From CAWCUZ01 sp963798795 (lineage in GTDB: Bacteria > Acidobacteriota > Vicinamibacteria > Vicinamibacterales > SCN-69-37), in contig CAWCUZ010000002.1 of NCBI GenBank assembly GCA_963798795.1, positions 558,001 through 622,000 on the forward strand: a DNA stretch of 64,000 nt, read 5' to 3'. Positions 25,269 through 34,106 of the stretch are shown here, piece by piece. The first letter of the stretch is position 1, and each line of letters opens with the position of its first letter. Position numbers and translations under genes: made by a program. Below the pieces are notes generated by a model. It did not search any database and was not told the DNA's origin. It saw nothing but the letters and a program-made list of their open reading frames with translations.

Positions 25269-25271
25269 CGC

Positions 25272-25720
25272 TCACCTCCCGCGCGCGCCGGTTTCGTGCT
25301 CTTCCTCGTCTTCGTCACGTGACTGCCGCTCGCCCTCGGTCGGCTCGGGCGGCAGGCCGCGCCGCACGCGGCGCTTCGCCGTCTCGTCCTTGCGGCGGCC
25401 GCGCGCCCGCTCGGCCATGGCCAGATCCTCGTCCACCCGGACGATCAGATGGCGCAGACCGAGATCGACGACGCGCAGGCGGCGGTCGAGCTCGGCGGTC
25501 ATCGCGCCCGGCCCGTTGATCACCTCGAGCACGTACTGCCCTCGCGCTGACGGGCGATCTCGTAGGCCAGCCGGCGCCGGCCCCAGGGCTCGGTGCGCTC
25601 GATGCTGCCGCCGAACCGCTCGACGATGGACGCGACCTGCTGGTGCAGGTCGGCCAGGGCCTCCTCGGTGGCTTCCGGAGGCGTGATGTAGACGAGTTCG
25701 TATTGTCGGGCGCTGCTCAC
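25272..25720 (-). CDS. rpsF: 30S ribosomal protein bS6 (one frameshift)
   Basis: Partner of bS18, about 149 residues after repair. The N-terminal part YELVYITPPEATEEALAD...GRRRLAYEIARQREG is followed by a break at about 25540; one missing C gives EGQYVLEVINGPGAM, which continues as bS6. The C-terminal about 40 residues form a charged tail (ERARGRRKDE...DEEEHETGARGR), longer than the family norm. The GTG at 25720 has AAGGAG nine bases upstream. Confidence 0.92.
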
Positions 25721-25743
25721 AGGTGTCTCCTTCTGGACATCAG

Positions 25744-25764
25744 GCCGCGCCCCTCAGGCGCGGC
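25744..25764 (-). promoter_or_regulatory. hairpin between pth and rpsF
   Basis: A perfect 7-bp inverted repeat (GCCGCGC, seven-base loop, GCGCGGC) lies in the 50-base gap between the pth stop and the rpsF start. There is no U-run, so it may be a processing or weak termination site upstream of the rpsF ribosome binding site; this is an inference. Confidence 0.35.
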
Positions 25765-25770
25765 AAGGAG

Positions 25771-26348
25771 TCATACGACGCGATTGAACGAGTTCATCAT
25801 CCGATCGAGACCGCCGCTGATCCACATCTCCACGGCCTCCGCCGCCCGGGACATCGCGTCCTCAATCCCGGGACCTTCCTCCGGCTCGAACCGGGCCAGC
25901 ACGTGGTCGGCCAGGTCGCGCCGCACGTCCCCGCGGCCGACGCCGATGCGCAGCCGCGCGTAGTCGATCGTGCCGAGTGCTCGGCCATCGATCGGAGCCC
26001 GTTGTGCCCGCCTTCGCTGCCGCTCGCCCGGGCCCGCAGGCGTCCCAGCGGCAGGTTCACATCGTCACAGACGACGAGCAGGTCGTCCCGCGTCACGTCG
26101 AAGTAACGCACCAGACCGGCGACGGCCTCGCCGCTGCGGTTCATGAGCGTCAGCGGCTTCACCAGCAGCACGTCGGCGGCGGCCGGGCGCCGGCGCCACC
26201 GCGCCTCGAGCGCCTCGAACTTCAGCACCGCGAACTGGTCGGCCACCTCGTGCCGGGCCGCGAGCCGATCGACGACCTCGAAGCCGACGTTGTGACGCGT
26301 GCCGCGGTACGCGGCGCCGGGATTGCCCAGACCGGCAACCAGCTTCAC
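25771..26348 (-). CDS. pth: peptidyl-tRNA hydrolase (one frameshift)
   Basis: Releases tRNA from prematurely dropped peptidyl-tRNA, 192 residues after repair. Conserved are GLGNPGAAYRGTRHNVGFEV (with the catalytic His and substrate-binding Asn), KPLTLMNRSGEAV, VVCDDVNLPLGRLR and GSEGGHNGLRSM. One missing base at about 25978 (after MAEH) restores LGTIDYARLRIGVGRG to the end FNRVV. It follows rplY by 21 bases, a very common pair. Confidence 0.92.
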
Positions 26349-26369
26349 GGCGCGTCCGGCCGGCGCCGG

Positions 26370-27041
26370 CTAGGCTCCTTCCTCCGGCTTCTCGACCTTG
26401 CCCTTCTTGATGACCTCCGGCTCGGCCGGCGCCGTCGGCGTGGCCGCCACGGCGACCGCCTCGACCGGCGCCGGCTCGGCCTCGACGCGCGGCGACACGA
26501 CGTGCACGATCAGCATGTCGGCATCGCTCACCGGCGTCCAGTTCCCGCGCGGCAGATCGCGCACCCGGACGCCCTCGTGGAGCATCAGCTCCGACACCGG
26601 CACGACGATGTGCTCGGGGATGTCGCCCGGCAGGCACGAGATCACCAGGTCGCGATGGACGAAGTCCAGGATGCCGCCCTGCTCCTTGATGCCTCTCGCC
26701 TCGCCGGTGAGGTGAATCGGTACGGTCACGCGAATCGGCTTGTCCATGGCGACGCGGTAGAAGTCCGCGTGCAGCAGCTTGTGCGTGACCGGGTCGAGCA
26801 GGTACTGCTTGACCAGCACGCGCGTGTCGGGCGCCCCCTCGAAATTCAGCGCGATGAGCGTGTTGGCGCCGGACTCCGAGTGCAGGATGCGCATGAGCTC
26901 CTTCGGATCGACCGACAGCGACAGGGCGTCGCGCGAACCGCCGCCATAGAGCACGGCCGGGATGCGGCCTTCGCGCCGCAGGCGGCCGGCCGCATTGCGG
27001 CCCCGGCTGTCGCGGCGAACCGCGTCGAGTGTAGCGGGCAT
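26370..27041 (-). CDS. rplY: 50S ribosomal protein bL25 (long CTC form)
   Basis: Binds 5S rRNA; 223 residues, so of the CTC type with a C-terminal domain, not the short E. coli form. The N-terminal domain has GRNAAGRLRREGRIPAVLYG, and the beta domain has HADFYRVAMDKPIRVTVPIH and LPGDIPEHIVVPVS. The last about 40 residues are a Pro/Ala/Glu-rich tail. The ATG at 27041 has AGGACG upstream. It lies between prs and pth, the standard prs-rplY-pth order. Confidence 0.94.
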   Translation of the reverse strand: MPATLDAVRRDSRGRNAAGRLRREGRIPAVLYGGGSRDALSLSVDPKELMRILHSESGANTLIALNFEGAPDTRVLVKQYLLDPVTHKLLHADFYRVAMDKPIRVTVPIHLTGEARGIKEQGGILDFVHRDLVISCLPGDIPEHIVVPVSELMLHEGVRVRDLPRGNWTPVSDADMLIVHVVSPRVEAEPAPVEAVAVAATPTAPAEPEVIKKGKVEKPEEGA

Positions 27042-27054
27042 GTCCTACGTCCTC

Positions 27055-27134
27055 ACTTCTGCCTTCTGCCTTCTGCCTTCTGCCTTCTGCCTTCTGCCTT
27101 CTGCCTTCTGCCTTTTGCTTTTTGCTTTTTGCCT
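27055..27134. repeat. CTTCTGC heptamer array between prs and rplY
   Basis: Nine perfect or near-perfect CTTCTGC heptamers run head to tail, then decay into TTTTTGC units before the prs stop codon at 27139. In the transcribed (minus) direction the array follows directly after the prs stop. It matches the arrays near 9.7, 21.8 and 21.96 kb. Confidence 0.85.
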
Positions 27135-27138
27135 TCCC

Positions 27139-28083
27139 TCAAACGAACAGCTTCGAAACCGACGTCTCCTCGTGGATGCTCTTGATGGCCTGCGCCAGCA
27201 GGCGCGCCACCGAGAGCACGACGATCTTGTTGCACGCCGCGCGCTCGCCGTTGAGCGGGATCGTGTTGGTCACGATCAGCCGATCGAGCGGCGCCGCTTC
27301 GATGCGCCGGATCGCGGGTCCCGACAGGACGCCGTGCACGGCGCTGGCCAGCACGCGGCGGGCGCCGTTGTCGCAGAGCGCCTGGGCCGCCTTCTGCATC
27401 GTCCCGGCGGTGTCGATGATGTCGTCCGCGATGATGCACACGCGGCCGTTCACATCGCCGATGACGTTCATCACCTCGGCCGTCCCATCCTCGCTGCGCC
27501 GCTTGTCGATGATGGCCAGCTCGGCATCGAGTCGCTTGGCGTAGGCCCGGGCGCGTTCGGCGCCCCCGGCATCGGGCGACACGATCGTGACCGGACCGAA
27601 ATTCTGCCGCGCCAGGTACTCGATGATCGCCGGCGCGGCGAACAGGTGATCCACCGGAATGTCAAAGAACCCCTGGATCTGCGCCTTGTGCAGGTCCATC
27701 GTGAGCACGCGGTTCGTCCCGGCCGCGCTCAGGAGGTTCGCGACGAGCTTGGCCGAGATCGGCACGCGCGGCTTGTCCTTGCGGTCCTGCCGCGCGTACC
27801 CATAGTACGGAATCACCGCCGTGATGCGCGACGCCGACGAGCGGCGGAACGCGTCGATCATCACGCACAACTCGACCAGGTGTTCGTCGACCGGCGCCGA
27901 GGTCGGCTGGATGATGAAGACATCCGTTCCGCGGATGTTCTCGTCGATCTGGAACGACACTTCGGTGTCCGGGAAGCGATGCAGCCGGGCGTTGCCGAGC
28001 GGAATCTCGAGCTGCTCGGCAATCTCTGTCGCCAGCGCGGGATGCGCGCTGCCTGTGAAGAGCTTGAGCTGCCCGTGCGCCAT
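27139..28083 (-). CDS. prs: ribose-phosphate pyrophosphokinase
   Basis: Makes PRPP from ribose 5-phosphate and ATP for nucleotide, His and Trp synthesis; 314 residues, normal length. Signatures: GNARLHRFPDTEVSFQI, VIPYYGYARQDRKDKPR (ATP flexible loop region), DLHKAQIQGFFDIPVDHL and the PRPP loop CIIADDIIDTAGTM. It lies just after tRNA-Gln, 13 bases away. Confidence 0.97.
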   Translation of the reverse strand: MAHGQLKLFTGSAHPALATEIAEQLEIPLGNARLHRFPDTEVSFQIDENIRGTDVFIIQPTSAPVDEHLVELCVMIDAFRRSSASRITAVIPYYGYARQDRKDKPRVPISAKLVANLLSAAGTNRVLTMDLHKAQIQGFFDIPVDHLFAAPAIIEYLARQNFGPVTIVSPDAGGAERARAYAKRLDAELAIIDKRRSEDGTAEVMNVIGDVNGRVCIIADDIIDTAGTMQKAAQALCDNGARRVLASAVHGVLSGPAIRRIEAAPLDRLIVTNTIPLNGERAACNKIVVLSVARLLAQAIKSIHEETSVSKLFV

Positions 28084-28095
28084 CGTCCTGGATTC

Positions 28096-28170
28096 TGGTT
28101 GGGGCGGAAGGATTCGAACCTTCGAATACGGGATCCAAAGTCCCGCGCCTTACCGCTTGGCCACGCCCCA
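28096..28170 (-). tRNA. tRNA-Gln (anticodon TTG)
   Basis: Minus-strand cloverleaf: acceptor TGGGGCG/CGCCCCA, D-arm GGCCAAGCGGTAAGGC, anticodon arm CGGGACTTTGGATCCCG (anticodon TTG), T-arm GAAGGTTCGAATCCTTC, discriminator A and encoded CCA. It lies between ispE and prs, a position seen in many bacteria. The 110-base gap to ispE (28171-28280) shows nothing else. Confidence 0.96.
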
Positions 28171-28280
28171 CCGGCTGGCCGCGACCCCCGGCGGACCGGA
28201 TCCATCGCGCACCGCTTACGGATGAGGAGCCGGCATCCCACGGCGGCGCAAACACGCGCCGTCGCAAAACGGAGAGTCTA

Positions 28281-29168
28281 TCACAGGCGTATTCGGCCCC
28301 GGGCCTCCCGCCTGGTCAGGGTGCGGGTCAGCAGCACCAACCAGTCGGGCCGTCCGAGCCGTGACGCCGCGCGCCGAGCCGCCGCTTCCGGGAACAGGGC
28401 CGCCACGGCCGATCCGCTCCCCGTCATCAGGGCCGCCAGCGCGCCCTGCGCCTGGCACGCGGAGACGACCTCGGCCAGGGCCGGGTGGCGCCGCGCCACG
28501 GGCGGCTGCAGGTCGTTCACGAGCTCGATCGGCCCGAGCGGCCAGCCGACATCCAGCCGGACGGGTGCTGCCGTGGACCCGATTCCCGCCGCGCGATCGG
28601 CGTCGAGCCAGCCATAGGCATCCGCGGTCGCCACGCCGAACGACGGCTTGATGAGCACCACTCCCAGCCGGCGGACGTCGTCGGCAGGATAGAGCTCGGC
28701 TCCCGTCCCGACGCCAATCGCCGTCCCGCCCTGGAGGAAGAACGGCACGTCGGCACCCAGCGTGGCGGCAATGCGCCCGAGCGTCTGGAGTGGGAGGCGC
28801 GTTCCCCAGAGCGTGTTGAGGCCGACGAGCGCCGCCGCCGCGTCGGCGCTGCCGCCGCCCAGCCCGGCCGCCGGGGGAATGACCTTGCTCAACTGCACGT
28901 GCACGCCGCGCGGCGTGCCCGCCCGGCCCGCGGCCCGCCACAGCGCGTCGGCCGCGCGCCAGACCAGATTCGACGGATCCGACGGCACGCCGGGGGATCG
29001 CACGGCGAGGGCGAAGGGCCCGGGCCGCGCGGTGAGCTTCAGCGTGTCGGAGAGGCCGACCGACTGCAGCACCGTCCGCACGTCGTGCCGGCCATCGTCG
29101 CGCCGGCGACCGACGTGCAGTGCCAGATTGATTTTGGCCGGTGGCCGGAGGACCAGGGTGCGCGACAC
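28281..29168 (-). CDS. ispE: 4-diphosphocytidyl-2-C-methyl-D-erythritol kinase
   Basis: GHMP-family kinase of the MEP isoprenoid pathway, 295 residues. It has PPAKINLALHV at the N-terminus, the ATP-binding loop IPPAAGLGGGSADAAAAL and the C-terminal MTGSGSAVAALF motif. The GTG start at 29168 is 16 bases after the lipoprotein gene. The neighbouring lipoprotein and tRNA-Gln/prs genes reproduce the lolB-ispE-prs order of many Gram-negatives. Confidence 0.94.
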   Translation of the reverse strand: MSRTLVLRPPAKINLALHVGRRRDDGRHDVRTVLQSVGLSDTLKLTARPGPFALAVRSPGVPSDPSNLVWRAADALWRAAGRAGTPRGVHVQLSKVIPPAAGLGGGSADAAAALVGLNTLWGTRLPLQTLGRIAATLGADVPFFLQGGTAIGVGTGAELYPADDVRRLGVVLIKPSFGVATADAYGWLDADRAAGIGSTAAPVRLDVGWPLGPIELVNDLQPPVARRHPALAEVVSACQAQGALAALMTGSGSAVAALFPEAAARRAASRLGRPDWLVLLTRTLTRREARGRIRL

Positions 29169-29184
29169 GATCGTGCCCTCGCCG

Positions 29185-30024
29185 TCAGGACCCGCCGCCC
29201 AGCGGTCCGGACGCGCGCAGGTCCGCGAGCGTCATCGGCGCCGCGCCCGGCGGAGGCTCCACGTGGAAGGCCGACGCCGGCACGTCGAGGTTGATGCCGA
29301 ACAGGGTGAGGTCCATCGAGAGCGACACGGCCGGCACGCGGGCCGGCGTCGATTCGAGGTGCACCCATCCGGGCCGTCCGTTGCCGAACCGGTCGTAGGT
29401 GACGACGATGTCGCCCCGCTGCCCGCCGATGATGCGCCACCGGCCGTCGGTTTCGCGGAGGAGCGCCGTGCCATCCGGCGTGTCGACGGCGAGCGTCCCG
29501 TCGAACCGCCGCGCTCCAGCGAACGAACCGTCCGCCACGAGGCACCCGTCGACGACGTCCAGCATCTCCCGCGGCGTCCAGCGAAGCCCCGCCACCGCTT
29601 CGAGGATGTCGGCGGCCGGCGCCGTCAGCACGTGCGCGCCGTCGTCGGCATAGAACACGATCGTCGCGGCGTCGGCGGTGCCGCCCACTACGAACACGCG
29701 CCGGTTGAAGGGGCCGACGGCTTCGAGCCGGAGCCGGTTGTCGGCCGTGAACGCCGCGTCGACGGAACCGCCGCCGCGGATCCGGCTGCGCGCGACACGG
29801 CCCGAGATGTGAAGCGCGGCCGAGAAGAGCCGCACCGCCTCGCAGTCAGCGCGGGCGGCGGCCCAGGTCGCCGGCGCGTCGGGCGCCGGTGCGCCAGCAC
29901 CAGCGGGCATGGTGACCAGATTCGGCGCGCAGCCGGCGGCCGCCAGGAGGAGGATCGAGGCAAGCGCGCGGCCAAACACATCCGGTGCAGCGGGCGCCCC
30001 GCTGGAACCGGCGGAACGAATCAC
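29185..30024 (-). CDS. LolB-like / DUF4292-like outer-membrane lipoprotein
   Basis: 279 residues with a signal peptide and lipobox (ASILLLAAAGC; lipidated Cys near residue 32), so an exported lipoprotein. The mature part is a single beta-rich domain (LFSAALHISGRVARSRIRGGG...GPFNRRVFVVGGTADAAT) that resembles the fold used by LolA/LolB lipoprotein carriers. Location next to ispE, where lolB sits in proteobacteria, supports a LolB-like role, but residue identity is too low to assert it. The GTG at 30024 overlaps the TPR gene stop (GTGA). Confidence 0.65.
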   Translation of the reverse strand: MIRSAGSSGAPAAPDVFGRALASILLLAAAGCAPNLVTMPAGAGAPAPDAPATWAAARADCEAVRLFSAALHISGRVARSRIRGGGSVDAAFTADNRLRLEAVGPFNRRVFVVGGTADAATIVFYADDGAHVLTAPAADILEAVAGLRWTPREMLDVVDGCLVADGSFAGARRFDGTLAVDTPDGTALLRETDGRWRIIGGQRGDIVVTYDRFGNGRPGWVHLESTPARVPAVSLSMDLTLFGINLDVPASAFHVEPPPGAAPMTLADLRASGPLGGGS

Positions 30025-31650
30025 TGCCCGCCCAGCTCCCGGGCCCGATCGCGCTTCTTGGTCACGGACGCCACGTCGATGCCTTCGCGGTCCCCGGCAA
30101 GGGCCCGGTCCCAGGCGCCGGCGGCGTCCTTGTAGCGCTTCAGCTGGAAGTAAATCTCGCCGAGGTGGTCCTGGATGATGGAGGTCTTCGGCAGCGCGGC
30201 CGCGGCGTGCTCGAGCGGGTCACGCGCAGCATCGAGGTGGCCCTGCTTGAAGTACGCCCAGCCCAGGCTGTCGAGAAATGACGGATTCGCGGGCTCGAGC
30301 GCCAGCGCCCGCTTGACGAGCGACACGGCGTCGTCGAGCTGCTGACCGCGGTCGGCCAGCATGTAGCCGAGATAGTTGAGGGCCTCGGCGTTGTCGGGCT
30401 CGCGGGCGATGACGTCGCGGAACGTCTGCTCGGCGCGATCGAACCGGCTGTCGCGCTCGTAGGCGGCCGCCAGCGAGAACAGCAGGCCCTGGTCGGCGGG
30501 CACGCGCGCGTGCGCCGCCTCGAGGACCGACACCGCGCGGGCGTGGTCACCGGTCTCCTGCAGGGCGGCCGCCAGATCCTGAACGAGCCGGGCGTACGCG
30601 CCCGCTCGACACGTCGTCGTCGCTCGGCGCACCGACGAGCGGGGTCAGCAGATCCACCACGCCGCGGTTGTCGCCGCGGGCGGCTTTGGCCTCCGCCATG
30701 GCGATGGGGCCGCGCCGATCAGCCGGGTCGAGATCGGTCAGATGACGCGCGGCGTCCTCGGCGGCGTCCGCGTTGCCGGCACGGCGTTCGACCTGCGACA
30801 GGAGGAACCAGGCGGACGCCTCGCGCGGCCAGTCCTGCGTGACTTCCCGAAGGACCTTGCGTCCACCCTCCAGATCACCGCTGTTGACCAGCGCCGTCGC
30901 CAGGCGGATGCGGTATCGGCTGCTGTCGGGCGTCTGCGTCGACAGCGAGGTCCAGGCGGCGGCCGCCTCCTGCCAGCGCCCGACCTGCTCGTACAGCCCG
31001 GCGAGCCACTCGCGCGGCCGCACCTGTTCCGGCTGTTCCGCGACGAGCCCTTCGAGCACGTCGATGGCGCGATCGGGCTGCTGGCGATCCTCGTAGGCTT
31101 CGGCGAGCAGCGTCATGGCTTCGGGGTACCCGGCTGGCCGAGCAGGAACTTATTGAGCGTGTCGATGCCCTTTTGGTACCTGACCGCTGCGCACGTAGAG
31201 ACGCCCGAGCGTGAGCTCGGCGCCCGGGTCGCGCATGCCGCCGCTGAGCGCGCGTTCCATGTGCGCGGTGGCGTCGTTGATCAGTTGCCCCTGCTGGTCC
31301 GGCGGCGCGGCATCGGCCAGCGCGGCCTGCACGTAGCCGAGGATGCGGTGCGCTTCGACGTTGTCCGGATCGACCGCGAGGGCTGCCTGGCCCTCGGAGA
31401 GCGCGAGGCGGCCGTTGCCCTGCCGTGCGTACAAGCCGGCCAGCTCGGCGTGGATGTCCGCCGACTTCGGCGCCAGTCCGAGGGCCTGGTGATAGGACGC
31501 GACCGCCCCGTCGGTGTCGCCCTGCCCTTCGAGCATCCGCCCTTGAATGAAGAGGAAGTACGCCTGGCCGAGGGCGGCCGTAGTGCCGGGCACAGCCTGG
31601 GGCGCCTGCACGGCGAACAGGGTGGCAAGCAGCAGCGGGGTCGTCAGCAT
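30021..31650 (-). CDS. tetratricopeptide-repeat protein (two frameshifts)
   Basis: About 540 residues with a short hydrophobic N-terminus (MLTTPLLLATLFAVQAPQA, a likely signal peptide), then about a dozen TPR units: for example AYFLFIQGRMLEGQGDTDGA, AEDAARHLTDLDPADRRGP and DSLGWAYFKQGHLDAARDPL. Frames break near 31175 and 30605; single-base changes repair both. TPR proteins are scaffolds for protein complexes; the partner here is unknown. It begins divergently from the Trm112-like gene and is co-translated with the lipoprotein gene. Confidence 0.8.
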
Positions 31651-31662
31651 CGGATAGTTCGA

Positions 31663-31692
31663 TTGTGGCACAGATCGGCGACGCGCTATATT
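31663..31692 (+). promoter_or_regulatory. promoter of the Trm112-GT9 operon (probably leaderless)
   Basis: TTGTGG at 31663-31668 and TATATT at 31687-31692 are separated by 18 bases. The -10 box ends exactly six bases (TCACGC) before the ATG at 31699, so transcription should start at the start codon. No Shine-Dalgarno sequence is visible. Confidence 0.6.
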
Positions 31693-31698
31693 TCACGC

Positions 31699-31872
31699 AT
31701 GGGAATCGACGCCGCGCTGCTGGAGATTCTGGTCTGCCCGGAGTGCAAGACCCCGGTGCACCTGGTGCACGAGGACACGGGTCTCAAGTGCGACCGCTGT
31801 CACCGCGTCTATCCCATCCAGGACGACATCCCGGTGATGCTGGTGGATGAAGCGCGCATTGAGGCCCCCTGA
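31699..31872 (+). CDS. Trm112-like zinc-binding protein
   Basis: 57 residues. It has the compact fold signature of the Trm112/YcaR family: LLEILVCPECKTPVHLVHED and CDRCHRVYPIQDDIPVMLVDEA, with two CxxC pairs. Eukaryotic and archaeal relatives activate methyltransferases; bacterial members are often found near LPS or lipid A genes and are of unknown role. It overlaps the start of the GT9 gene by 26 bases, so translation is coupled. Confidence 0.9.
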   Translation: MGIDAALLEILVCPECKTPVHLVHEDTGLKCDRCHRVYPIQDDIPVMLVDEARIEAP

Positions 31873-32959
31873 ACCGGCCGAGCCGGCATCCATTCTGGTC
31901 GTCCGCTTGCGAATGATCGGGGACGTGGTCTTCACAACCCCGGCGATCCGGGCCCTGCGCCGGCGCTTTCCGGCGGCCCGGCTCATCTACCTCGTCGAAA
32001 CCGCCGCCGCGCCGATCGTCGAGGACAACCCCCACCTCAGCGAGGTGGTCGCCATTCCGCACCGTCGCGGGTGGCGGCGGATGCTGGACGACCTGCGCCT
32101 GGCGCGCGCGCTGAGACGCCGGCGCATCGACCTGGCCATCGACTTCCACGGCGGCCCTCGCAGCGGCTGGCTCACGTGGGCCAGTGGCGCACCGGTCCGG
32201 GTGGGCTACGATGTTGCCGGCCGCGCCTGGATGTATACGCATCGTGCCCACCGCCCTCGCGAGCTTCGGCCGCGCCACTCGGTGGAGAACCAGTGGGACC
32301 TGTTGACGGCAATCGACCCGGCGTTCCGCCGGCCGCCGGATCCGGCTGCCGACCGCGTCGAAATGGTCGTGCCGGCGGGTGCGCACGCGGCAGTCGCCGC
32401 CTGGCTGGCCGAGGCCGGCGTGTCGGACGCCGCCCGGCTCATCGTGCTGCACGTGAGCGCCGGCAACCCGTTCCGCCGCTGGCCTGAAGACGCGTTCGCG
32501 GAACTGGCGGCCGGCGTGGCTGCGGGCGGCGCGGATCGCTGGGTCCTCCTCACCGCCGGGCCGTCCGATGCCGAGGCCGTCGCCCGCGTGATCGCCGGCG
32601 CGCGCCAACGGGCCGGCGCCGCGGCCAGCCGCATCCTGGACGCGCAGCGGTGGACACTCGTGGACCTGCGCGCGGCGTGCGACCGCGCGGCGCTGTTCGT
32701 CGGCGGCGACAGCGGACCGCTGCACGTCGCCTCGACGAGTGACGTGCCGATCGTGGGGCTGTACGGGCCCACGTTGGCGGCGCGCTCGCAGCCCTGGCGT
32801 CCGGCCACGGTGCCCACCGCCTCGGTGGACGCCGGCGCGCTGCCCTGCCGGCCATGCGACCAGCGGGTCTGCGCACCGGGAGACTACCGCTGTCTCACCG
32901 GGATTCGGACGGGCGCGGTCCGCGAGGCCGCCGAGCGGCTGCTGGAGGCGCGCGCATGA
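31847..32959 (+). CDS. glycosyltransferase family 9 (heptosyltransferase-like)
   Basis: 370 residues. ADP-heptose:LPS heptosyltransferase family: start ILVVRLRMIGDVVFTTPAIRAL, the internal LHVSAGNPFRRWPEDAF, and the nucleotide-sugar site VGGDSGPLHVASTSDVPIVGLYG. Such enzymes add heptose to the LPS inner core in the cytoplasmic face of the inner membrane. The next gene but one encodes a heptose-phosphate kinase, which supports heptose as the substrate. A cluster of cysteines near the C-terminus (LPCRPCDQRVCAPGDYRC) is typical of the family. Confidence 0.9.
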   Translation: MKRALRPPEPAEPASILVVRLRMIGDVVFTTPAIRALRRRFPAARLIYLVETAAAPIVEDNPHLSEVVAIPHRRGWRRMLDDLRLARALRRRRIDLAIDFHGGPRSGWLTWASGAPVRVGYDVAGRAWMYTHRAHRPRELRPRHSVENQWDLLTAIDPAFRRPPDPAADRVEMVVPAGAHAAVAAWLAEAGVSDAARLIVLHVSAGNPFRRWPEDAFAELAAGVAAGGADRWVLLTAGPSDAEAVARVIAGARQRAGAAASRILDAQRWTLVDLRAACDRAALFVGGDSGPLHVASTSDVPIVGLYGPTLAARSQPWRPATVPTASVDAGALPCRPCDQRVCAPGDYRCLTGIRTGAVREAAERLLEARA

Positions 32960-34106
32960 CGACGGACCAATCTGCGCTGGAACGCACGGCCTTCTGGCTG
33001 ACGGCCGCGACGCTCGGGGTCGTGCAGTTCAATCTGCTCACCGCCCAGACACTGTTCGGCGTGGCGGCCATCCTCTGGGCGATCGTAGCGGTGCGCGACG
33101 GCCGCCGGCCGGCCGTGCCGGCATTCTTCCTGCCGCTGCTCGTCTATGCGGCCCTGACGCTGTTGAGCGCGGCGTTTTCCCTGCATCCGGTCGCGAGCGT
33201 CATCGACTGCAAGCAACTGGTGCTCTTTCTGATGGTGCCGATGGTCGCGCGGCTCGCGCGTGGCGCCCGGGCGTCGCGGGCCGTGGACGTCATCATCGCT
33301 CTCGGCGCCGCCGGCGCGCTGGTCGGCGTCGTGCAGTTCGCCCTGCTGGGGCGCAACGTGCTGGGCGATCGGCCGACGGGCCTGCTCAGCCACTACATGA
33401 CCTATTCCGGCGTGCTGATGCTCGTGGTCTGCGCCGCGGCGGCACGGCTGTTGTTCTTTCCGCAGCAGGTCATCTGGCCCGCGATCGCCGTGCCGGCGCT
33501 GCTCGTGGCGCTCGTGGCGACCTACTCGCGCAACGCCTGGCTCGGGGCTCTGGCGGCGATGGTCACGCTCCTGCTGGACTGCGGCGGAAACGGTGGGTCG
33601 TCCTCGTCCCGGTGCTGCTGATCCTGGGCATCCTCGTCGCGCCCGCCCGCATCAGGCAGCGCGCCTACTCGATCGTCGATCTGCAGGATCAATCGAACCG
33701 GGATCGCCTGCAGATGCTCGTGATGGGCGCCCACATGGTCCGGGACCATCCGGTGTTCGGCGTCGGCCCGGAGATGGTGCAGCGCGTGTACGGCGACTAC
33801 CTGCTGCCCAACCCGGTCCACACCTACAACCCGCATCTGCACAACGTGCCGGTGCAGATCGCGGCCGAACGCGGCCTGCCGGCGCTGGCCGCATGGCTCT
33901 GGTTCCTCGTCGTCGCACTGCGCGAGGTGGCGCGACAGGTCCGGACCGGGCCCGCGCGCCCGATCGCCGCCGCGGCCGTCGCGGCCATCGTGGCGATGCT
34001 GGTGGCCGGGCTGTTCGAGTACAACTTCGGCGACTCCGAATTCCTGATGCTGTTCCTCGGCCTCGTGACGCTGCCCTGCGCCGCGGCGGCGGATCGCCCC
34101 AAATGA
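32956..34106 (+). CDS. O-antigen ligase-like membrane protein (one frameshift)
   Basis: About 383 residues with at least ten hydrophobic segments. Recognisable elements are the loop MVRDHPVFGVGPEMVQRVYG and HTYNPHLHNVPVQIAAERG, the Wzy_C/O-antigen ligase signature, including the HxxxN-type loop. One break at about 33585 is repaired by a single base (LLRRKRWVVLVP). It starts with ATGA overlap to the GT9 gene and ends with ATGA overlap to the heptose kinase gene. It may be a ligase or a polymerase; the two cannot be separated by sequence alone. Confidence 0.85.

Noticed and set aside
27055..27134. Gene or small RNA in the CTTCTGC array
   Set aside because: It is a simple heptamer repeat with no start codon, promoter or fold beyond the repeat itself.
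33593..34102. Long N-terminal extension of the heptose kinase frame
   Set aside because: This part lies over the O-antigen ligase-like gene and is not kinase-like; the ATG at 34103 with ATGA overlap is the natural start.
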